Shown here piece by piece: positions 58,337 through 64,000 of a stretch of 64,000 bases of DNA. The first letter of the stretch is position 1, and each line of letters begins with the position of its first letter. The position numbers and the translations under genes were made by a program. The DNA comes from Staphylococcus sp. MI 10-1553 (GTDB taxonomy: Bacteria; Bacillota; Bacilli; Staphylococcales; Staphylococcaceae), in the NCBI RefSeq assembly GCF_010365305.1, contig NZ_CP048279.1, positions 124,001 to 188,000 on the forward strand. The letters are read 5' to 3'. The notes beneath the pieces were generated by a model. It was given only the letters and a program-made list of their open reading frames with translations, was not told where the DNA came from and made no database searches.

Positions 58337-59203
58337 ATGAAAAAGTTTTGGAAATGGAGTATTGGCATAGTGGTGCTATTGATTGTCGGGTGGGTAACGT
58401 ATTTAGGCATTTACCGTAATACATCTATCGCCAATAATCCAAAACATGTCAAGTATATTGATAGCGCAACACCCACGTTATTTTTGCACGGTTACGGCGG
58501 GACTGTGAACTCTGAACGGTTTTTAGTAAAACAAGCGGAAAATCAAGGTGTCACGCAAGATGTCATTACCGCGCACGTGGACGAAGCGGGTGAAGTGAAA
58601 TTAAAAGGACATTTGGATAGTGACACGATTAACCCTATCGTACAAGTCGTATTGAAAGAGAATAAAGAAGAAGAGCCAGATGTGAATGCAGAATGGTTTA
58701 AAAATGTATTAGTCGCATTGCAAACAGAGTATCATATTAAAAAATTTAACTTTGTCGGACATTCAATGGCGAATATGACTTTTGCACAATATATGGCGAC
58801 ATACGGTAAAGATACCGCATTACCACAGTTGCAACGTCAAGTGAATATCGCAGGGACGTTTAACGGTGTGTTGCATATGAATGAAGAAGTGAATGAAATT
58901 ACGCTTGATGCGGAGGGTAAGCCAAGTCGCATGAACCCGCCATACCAAGATTTACGCGTATTGAAAGAGGTCTACAAAGGGAAAAATATTGATGTACTGA
59001 ATATTTACGGAGACTTAAAAGACGGGACGCACTCTGACGGCAGTGTATCGAATACGTCTTCTCGTTCATTAAAGTATCTACTCGGGGACAGTGCGAAGAT
59101 GTATCGTGAATCCGAATATGTCGGTCCAAGTGCACAGCATAGTGAATTACATGATAATGAAAAAGTCGCACGTGAACTGATTCAATTTTTGTGGGGCAAA
59201 TAA
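58337..59203 (+). CDS. DUF915 alpha/beta hydrolase, membrane-anchored or secreted
   Basis: 288 residues from the ATG at 58337 with GAGGTG upstream (a GTG at 58328 overlaps that site). N-terminal membrane helix (about 8-25; IGIVVLLIVGWVTYLGIY) and an extracytoplasmic hydrolase: oxyanion block FLHGYGGT, nucleophile in VGHSMANM, acid near GTHSDGSV and His in AQHSELHDN. This is the staphylococcal cell-surface hydrolase family; its substrate is not known. Confidence 0.85.
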   Translation: MKKFWKWSIGIVVLLIVGWVTYLGIYRNTSIANNPKHVKYIDSATPTLFLHGYGGTVNSERFLVKQAENQGVTQDVITAHVDEAGEVKLKGHLDSDTINPIVQVVLKENKEEEPDVNAEWFKNVLVALQTEYHIKKFNFVGHSMANMTFAQYMATYGKDTALPQLQRQVNIAGTFNGVLHMNEEVNEITLDAEGKPSRMNPPYQDLRVLKEVYKGKNIDVLNIYGDLKDGTHSDGSVSNTSSRSLKYLLGDSAKMYRESEYVGPSAQHSELHDNEKVARELIQFLWGK

Positions 59204-59245
59204 CTGTGAGACACATTTAGAAACGATGACAACTGAATTAACATG

Positions 59246-59288
59246 AAACGACCACCGCATGCGTATCAAGCTGTGCATGGTCGTTTTT
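59246..59288 (+). terminator. Terminator after DUF915 gene
   Basis: AAACGACCA...GCATGC (59246-59262) pairs with GTGCAT...GGTCGTTT (59273-59286), then TTTT. Confidence 0.8.
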
Positions 59289-59336
59289 TAGGATATGTGG
59301 ATGTATGGAAGGTATGCGCAAAAGGCAGTTCTCGCG

Positions 59337-59942
59337 CTATATCCATCCTTTGTCATGAGCTTTTTTCCATGCATCGAAGCGGTTGTCTGCTTGGAGTTTG
59401 TCAATAATAGTCGACGTATAATTGCGTATTGTTCCATCCGATAAATAAAGGGTTTGTGCAATTTCTTTACTGGTGAGCCCTTTTCCAATTTCTTTCAATA
59501 CCCATTGTTCTTTATCAGTGAGAGGGTTGCGCTCTGTCACAAGCGAGGTCATTAATGCGTCACTGTATTCTTTTTGACCTGCCATAACACGATGTATCGT
59601 CTGAACGAGCTCATCGACAGAACGTTCCTTTAATACATATGCATCGACATCGTGTGCCACCGCTGTTTCAAAGTATCCTGGACGTTTAAATGTAGTGACA
59701 ATAATGACCTTCACGTCGATGGCTTGTTCACGAATGTGTTGTAATACTTCAAGACCAGTCAATCCAGGCATTTCGACATCTAATATGACAACATCGACAG
59801 GCTCTGTTTGGACGGTTTCTAAAGCAGCTTGTCCATTGCCCACATCAGCAACAACATGAATATCGTCGTGAAGTTGCATCAGTTGGATCATTGCTTGACG
59901 TAACATCGTTTGATCTTCGGCTAAAACGATACGAATCATCAT
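59337..59942 (-). CDS. NarL/LuxR-family response regulator (DesR-like)
   Basis: 201 residues. Receiver domain with VLAEDQ, phospho-acceptor Asp in VVILDVEMPG (about 56) and Lys in VLKERS; C-terminal LuxR helix-turn-helix (GLTSKEIAQTLYLSDGTIRN). Overlaps the kinase gene by 4 nt. Probably controls its own exporter operon. Confidence 0.88.
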   Translation of the reverse strand: MMIRIVLAEDQTMLRQAMIQLMQLHDDIHVVADVGNGQAALETVQTEPVDVVILDVEMPGLTGLEVLQHIREQAIDVKVIIVTTFKRPGYFETAVAHDVDAYVLKERSVDELVQTIHRVMAGQKEYSDALMTSLVTERNPLTDKEQWVLKEIGKGLTSKEIAQTLYLSDGTIRNYTSTIIDKLQADNRFDAWKKAHDKGWI

Positions 59943-61036
59943 TGTCCACTCCTCGGTATTAGAATTTGTATGTGTAGTCCCTCATTATTTTCTACATATA
60001 ATTGCCCTTTTAATACATCGACACGGGCTTGTATGCTTTGTAGATGTATAGGGGACTCGTCTTGAATGCCGCAACCATTATCTTGAATGTCGAGTTGCAA
60101 GCCGGTTGTCGTTTCGGATAAAGTCGCGTGAACGGTTGTCGCATCGGCGTGTTTAATAATATTGTTAATCGCTTCACGTAGCACCATGGCGAGTAATGCT
60201 TGTTTCGCTGGATTCAACGCGTGTGCGACATGTGCCCCTTCAAAGTGAAATTGTAAATTGGCATCTTGTAACAATGCTTCTACAGATGCGACTTCTTCCG
60301 CAAAGGACGCGATTTTCAAGTCGTTAATAATGACACGTATTTGATTGAGTGTCTCCTTTGAAATATCGTTTAGGCTTTGTATTTCAACTTTTGCACGGTT
60401 CGGTTCAGTATCAATCAACTTCAGTGCAAGCTCGGATTTTAAGCTTAACGCCGCAAAAACGTGTCCGAGCGTATCATGCAAATCTTGTCCGATTCGGTTA
60501 CGCTCTTGTTCAGCAATTAAAAAGTTCAACTGCTTATTTTTAGTTTCGAGTTCATGTTGATAATGTGCTTGCTCAATCTTTTTAAAGTTTGCAAACATCA
60601 TTAAATGAATGGCAGTGAAAAAAATTAACAAGGTGATGATATAGTAAATTTCTGGATAATAAATAAGCGTCACAATGATACAAAGCACCATCGTAGCGAT
60701 GAAAGTGACATATTCTTTGGACCATAACTTTGCTTTAAAGACGTAAGGAATTGCAAAGGCACTATAAAACAAAAACAGTGCAGTCATAGGATTTAGCGCA
60801 TATACGAAATAAATCATACCCGCATATTGAAAGACGAGTAACGTATACATCAGACCGTATGACAGTAATGGATGACCCACTACAAGAGCCGTATAGACAA
60901 TGACAAAGAGACAAGTCACGACGACTAAAATATCGTGACGTCCAAGATGATATGGATTCCATAAGTTAAGTATCGGAAAGAGTAAATAAAGTAAACTGGA
61001 TAAATTCAGATAATGTAAATCTAATTTTTTAATCAT
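59939..61036 (-). CDS. Sensor histidine kinase, HisKA_3 type (DesK-like)
   Basis: 365 residues. Five or six membrane segments (about 10-155), then HisKA_3 with the acceptor His in RIGQDLHDTLGHVFAALS (about 190) and an ATPase domain (REAINNIIKHA; NGCGIQD). Pairs with the regulator downstream. Several membrane helices and no extracellular domain suggest sensing of membrane state or of the partner transporter. Confidence 0.88.
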   Translation of the reverse strand: MIKKLDLHYLNLSSLLYLLFPILNLWNPYHLGRHDILVVVTCLFVIVYTALVVGHPLLSYGLMYTLLVFQYAGMIYFVYALNPMTALFLFYSAFAIPYVFKAKLWSKEYVTFIATMVLCIIVTLIYYPEIYYIITLLIFFTAIHLMMFANFKKIEQAHYQHELETKNKQLNFLIAEQERNRIGQDLHDTLGHVFAALSLKSELALKLIDTEPNRAKVEIQSLNDISKETLNQIRVIINDLKIASFAEEVASVEALLQDANLQFHFEGAHVAHALNPAKQALLAMVLREAINNIIKHADATTVHATLSETTTGLQLDIQDNGCGIQDESPIHLQSIQARVDVLKGQLYVENNEGLHIQILIPRSGQ

Positions 61037-61764
61037 ATCGTTTCACTTCTTTGTCGAATATAGAGTGCAAGTGTTAAGAAAATTATACTATATACCAACA
61101 ATACGATTAAAGATGTCAGTGGAAAAGATTGATGCAAACTCACCGCGTAGGACAACTGTTTAAGGTGATAGGTCGGTGTTGCCAGTGCGAGATGCTGCAT
61201 CAAGGTCGGAAATTGTGACACTGGAAACCACAGACCACCGAGAATGGCCAGTGCTAAATACAAAATGTTGCCAATACCACTCGCTTTTTGGACATCATTC
61301 ACCTGTGCAAGTAGTGCCCCCATACTCAACATGAGACTCGCGCCACACCAGATTAAAACCCCTGAACCAACCCATTGCGTCCATTGCATTTGTACGCCTT
61401 TAAACTGTGCAGCTACCGTAAAAATAATGACAATCGACAACGCAAATTGACACATCGTTTTACCCATTTTTACACTGATGTAGTGCGCTGGCGTGAGTGG
61501 CGTACGCATGAGTCGCTTATACCAGCCACGTTTACGTTCGTCAATGATGTCAAAAGGGAAAGAAAACAAGCAAAAACTCATTAAACTAAATGTCGTCATA
61601 CTGTACATATATTCTTGATTAAACTTTGCCATGATAGGTTGAGGTAGGTCAAGAATGGATGTAAATATTAAATAGAATGCGACTGGCAGTAGAACGGCAA
61701 GTACAAAGCGTGTTTTGTGTCGTGTGAGTAGGCGGAGTTCTGTCAAAAAATAATGCTTAATCAT
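61033..61764 (-). CDS. ABC-2 type exporter permease
   Basis: 243 residues, six membrane segments, start MIKHYFLTELRLLTRHKTRF; cytoplasmic block DIIDERKRGWYKRLMRTPLT is typical of ABC-2 permeases. Overlaps the kinase gene by 4 nt and the ATPase gene by 4 nt, so all four genes form one translationally coupled operon. Confidence 0.88.
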   Translation of the reverse strand: MIKHYFLTELRLLTRHKTRFVLAVLLPVAFYLIFTSILDLPQPIMAKFNQEYMYSMTTFSLMSFCLFSFPFDIIDERKRGWYKRLMRTPLTPAHYISVKMGKTMCQFALSIVIIFTVAAQFKGVQMQWTQWVGSGVLIWCGASLMLSMGALLAQVNDVQKASGIGNILYLALAILGGLWFPVSQFPTLMQHLALATPTYHLKQLSYAVSLHQSFPLTSLIVLLVYSIIFLTLALYIRQRSETI

Positions 61765-62642
61765 TGTGATGCCCCTCCTTTGTGTTGATTAAATATGATA
61801 TCGAGCAGTGAATGGTGATGTATTTCGATATGCTGCAAAGGAATATTGAGTGCGAGTAACTCGATTAACGTTTGTTGCACATCTGCTGTTTCCATTTGAA
61901 GTTGCCCATCGTGAATCGGCATGATTTTGACATCAGTTAATTGTGATATGACTGCTTCGGCTGGTGGTGTCGGTAATGTGATGATGGAATGTCCTTGTTC
62001 ACGTTTAATGTTTTGAGGTGTATCGTCCATCACTAAACGTCCTTGATTAAGGACAATGACACAATCAGCCATTTGTTCTACTTCTTCAATGTAATGAGAC
62101 GTATACAAAATCGTACGTCCATCCGCTTTCAACTTGCTAATCATAGACCAAAAGTGTTGACGCATTTCGACATCCATTGCACTCGTCGGTTCGTCTAAAA
62201 TAAGACATTGCGGTTGGCCGACAAGTGTTAACGCAAAGTCGAGAATGCGTTGTTGTCCCCCTGAAAGTTGAGTCGCAAATTGTTGGAGCTGTTTTTCTGT
62301 AAACTGTGTGATGGCTACCCATTCCTCAAAAGGGAGTGGCGATGGATAACAATGTGCAAACAAGTGATACAGTTCAATGACTTTCATGCGCTCTGGAAAA
62401 CGACTTTGTTGAAACAATACGCCTAACCGTTCAGAGGTTAAAAGATGGTCAGGATCTTCAATCGTGCCTTGTACAGGATGACGGTCACCGATGATCATAT
62501 CAATAAGCGTGGTTTTTCCAGAGCCATTCGGACCAATAAGCGCTGTACATTGGCCGGCATGAATTTGAAAAGAAACGTCATTCACAACAGGTTTTTGGTG
62601 ATATGTTTGGGTTAAGTGGGCTATGCGAATCATACAAGTCAC
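61761..62642 (-). CDS. ABC exporter ATP-binding protein
   Basis: 293 residues. Walker A GPNGSGKTT (about 37), signature LSGGQQRI (about 130), Walker B CLILDEPTSAMD. First gene of ATPase-permease-kinase-regulator. Substrate unknown; the set resembles the yfiLMN/DesKR type systems of Firmicutes that respond to membrane or antibiotic stress. Confidence 0.9.
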   Translation of the reverse strand: MTCMIRIAHLTQTYHQKPVVNDVSFQIHAGQCTALIGPNGSGKTTLIDMIIGDRHPVQGTIEDPDHLLTSERLGVLFQQSRFPERMKVIELYHLFAHCYPSPLPFEEWVAITQFTEKQLQQFATQLSGGQQRILDFALTLVGQPQCLILDEPTSAMDVEMRQHFWSMISKLKADGRTILYTSHYIEEVEQMADCVIVLNQGRLVMDDTPQNIKREQGHSIITLPTPPAEAVISQLTDVKIMPIHDGQLQMETADVQQTLIELLALNIPLQHIEIHHHSLLDIIFNQHKGGASQ

Positions 62643-63434
62643 ATCCTTTAGTCAGGTTATGTTTATTGTATGTCTGTAGTTGATAGCGTAGTAGTGAAGT
62701 TTGTCACGAGATTCATATGACATTTGTCACTATTTTGGAGTGAAAGCGAGGTTCAAATAATAAGGACAAATCGTAGGAAAGGAGATGGGACACAAAAATT
62801 TTTGATGCTATTGATGTAGTATTTTTGTTTAACTTGCTCTCCCTATGATTTGTGTGTGTTTTTGATTGCCCTCATGGCTGCCCTTTCTAGGGGCTAACTC
62901 TCCAACTCAATTCGTCTTGATTGAAGCATACATGAGATGGAAGACGAATTGGATTTTAGGCGCAATACAGAAATCTCATGTGCAACAAAGATTTCGTAGT
63001 ACTGCCCCCGCAAGACTGACTAGACTTCTCAAAAGCATCCGTATTGAGAAGTCAGACAGCTACTGCGATAAACAGGAGCCACTATCAAAGTGACTAGATG
63101 TGATGTGGTATTTTCACTTTCCCCTTAGGAGTGTCAGCCTTCTGGGCAATCTTACATTCAATATAGTGAAACTGAGGGCAAGTTGATAAAATCAAGAAAA
63201 CAATAGCATCGATTTTTTGTATCCCATTCACCCTCATTTTCGGACTGCTTTAAAATCATTAATGAATCATAAATCTATGAATGAATGGATTGAGGCTGGG
63301 AAAACTTAATGTCCCAGCCCCATTCCTACGATTTGTCAAGGGTTCAATAAGTGAAATTGACATTACTGAACTAGACCGTCCAATTTTTACTTTTTTGAAT
63401 AAGGTGTTATGATGTATATGATTATGTGGTTTCG
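62643..63434. repeat. Structured repeat-rich intergenic region
   Basis: No protein gene is convincing. CAATTCGTCTT (62908-62918) pairs with AAGACGAATTG (62941-62951). ACATGAGAT (62930-62938) pairs with ATCTCATGT (62973-62981) and interlocks with the first stem. ACTTCTCA and TTGAGAAGT (63021-63050) form a third. GAGGCTGGGA (63292-63301) with TCCCAGCCCC (63312-63321) is the common staphylococcal intergenic hairpin. Confidence 0.55.
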
Positions 63435-64000
63435 TTAGTGTGGTGCTTTCTGATAATCATATAATTTATCATTGACTATCAAGTAGTGAATGGTCTTTAA
63501 TAAGCGATTGATACTCGCTATTACGGCAGTCTTGTGGGGTTTCCCATGAGGCTGCTCTCTTAATTTATAATAATAATCCACAATATGGCTTTGATAATGA
63601 TTTCTTCCCCTAAGAATGTTCATAGTGATTAAATACAATAAACGCCTTGCTTTTTTATTTCCTCTTTTATTAATCGTATCTCGACTCTTTGAAGTTCCTG
63701 ATTGGTAACGTTTAATATCAATGCCTACAAATGCATTCAGTTGTTTATTTGTTTTGAATTCTCTAATATCTCCAAGTTCCCCAATAAGCAATGTAGCTGT
63801 GAGTTCTCCGATGCCAGGAATTGAAATAATATTTTCAAACTCAGTTGTATTTTTAGCTAAATCAATCATTTCCTGATTAAATGCTTTCATTTCTTCTATC
63901 CCAATAAGCAGTTTGTCGCATAAGTATTGGACTTTTTGTAGGAGGAAAGAAGACTTGCGCACATTCGGAAAACTATTATTCTTTATTTCAATTAATTTTT
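63435..64000 (-). CDS. IS110-family transposase, C-terminal part
   Basis: The leftward frame is open from the window edge to the stop at 63435 (about 188 codons); the apparent GTG start at 63962 is internal. It contains the Transposase_20 domain: ISIPGIGELTATLLIGELGD, NAFVGIDIKRYQSGTSKS and NKRGNKKARRLLYLI. IS110 enzymes are DEDD transposases that act with a bridge RNA made from the ends of the element; the catalytic N-terminal part is outside the window. Confidence 0.88.
   Translation of the reverse strand, partial: KLIEIKNNSFPNVRKSSFLLQKVQYLCDKLLIGIEEMKAFNQEMIDLAKNTTEFENIISIPGIGELTATLLIGELGDIREFKTNKQLNAFVGIDIKRYQSGTSKSRDTINKRGNKKARRLLYLITMNILRGRNHYQSHIVDYYYKLREQPHGKPHKTAVIASINRLLKTIHYLIVNDKLYDYQKAPH

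Noticed and set aside
62866..63093. 75-codon frame in the structured intergenic region
   Set aside because: Its sequence is made of the inverted repeats and it has no ribosome site; RNA or repeat structure explains it better.
1..64000. tRNA or rRNA genes
   Set aside because: No cloverleaf-like CCA-ended stretch or rRNA core sequence was noticed in any intergenic space.

Overview
The window is chromosomal DNA of a low-GC Gram-positive bacterium, almost certainly a Staphylococcus. The best taxonomic markers are a protein A-type IgG-binding domain, the aureusimine NRPS pair ausA/ausB, a staphylococcal type III-A CRISPR-Cas locus whose repeats end in the tag ACGAGAAC, the arcABDC-arcR arginine deiminase operon and the mtlARFD mannitol operon. 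A protein A homologue together with a type III-A locus suggests an animal-associated, coagulase-positive or -variable species (intermedius or hyicus type), but I cannot name the species from sequence alone. No rRNA or tRNA gene was seen.

Layout. 1-2142: the N-terminal part of an M20-type peptidase (cut by the window edge), then a leftward operon of two DUF3147 membrane proteins, a TetR regulator and a possible 30-residue protein, headed by a 30-bp perfect palindrome. 2201-3300: debris of a deleted IS21 element and a broken ORF. 3486-6835: a leftward two-component system plus BcrAB-type ABC exporter. 7247-16520: a complete type III-A CRISPR-Cas system (cas1, cas2, cas10, csm2-csm6, cas6, then 7 repeats and 6 spacers). 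16675-19056: IS1182 remnant, a second deleted IS21 copy and a shattered helicase gene. 19086-24000: MurNAc-GlcNAc recycling genes (murR facing murP-murQ-mupG). 24395-24665: a scar made of the left flank of the CRISPR locus joined directly to one decayed repeat and the right flank. 24841-32662: ausA and ausB. 33045-33872: a secreted Atl-type amidase. 34241-34576: a small membrane-protein gene split by one stop codon. 34611-40853: a type I restriction-modification operon with an extra single-TRD HsdS-like gene, ending 7 bp before a terminal scrap of the same IS21. 41361-44784: PadR regulator with a HAAS-type membrane partner, YagU protein, DUF418 protein and a 55-residue membrane protein. 45167-45997: a one-domain protein A-like, LysM, LPXTG wall protein. 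46489-51611: mtlARFD. 51829-58219: arcR-arcC-arcD-arcB-arcA (leftward) and divergent argR. 58337-59203: DUF915 hydrolase. 59337-62642: a DesKR-like two-component system with an ABC-2 exporter. 62643-64000: a structured repeat-rich intergenic region and an IS110-family transposase running off the edge.

How the parts fit. Two defence systems (CRISPR III-A and type I RM) lie in a stretch repeatedly hit by one IS21 family, whose scraps occur at 2201-2969, 16921-18005 and 40861-40884. Sugar and amino acid operons carry CcpA-type cre sites at their promoters (mupG, mtlA, arcA). The arcA promoter also has a Crp-like box centred about 41.5 bp upstream of the predicted start point, as expected for class II activation by ArcR. 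The most unusual points are the CRISPR scar, the single-domain protein A with a damaged YSIRK signal and a Tyr-to-Ala change at an Fc-contact position, the half-HsdS gene between hsdR and hsdM, and the MurP transporter carrying its own EIIA domain with murR inverted relative to it.
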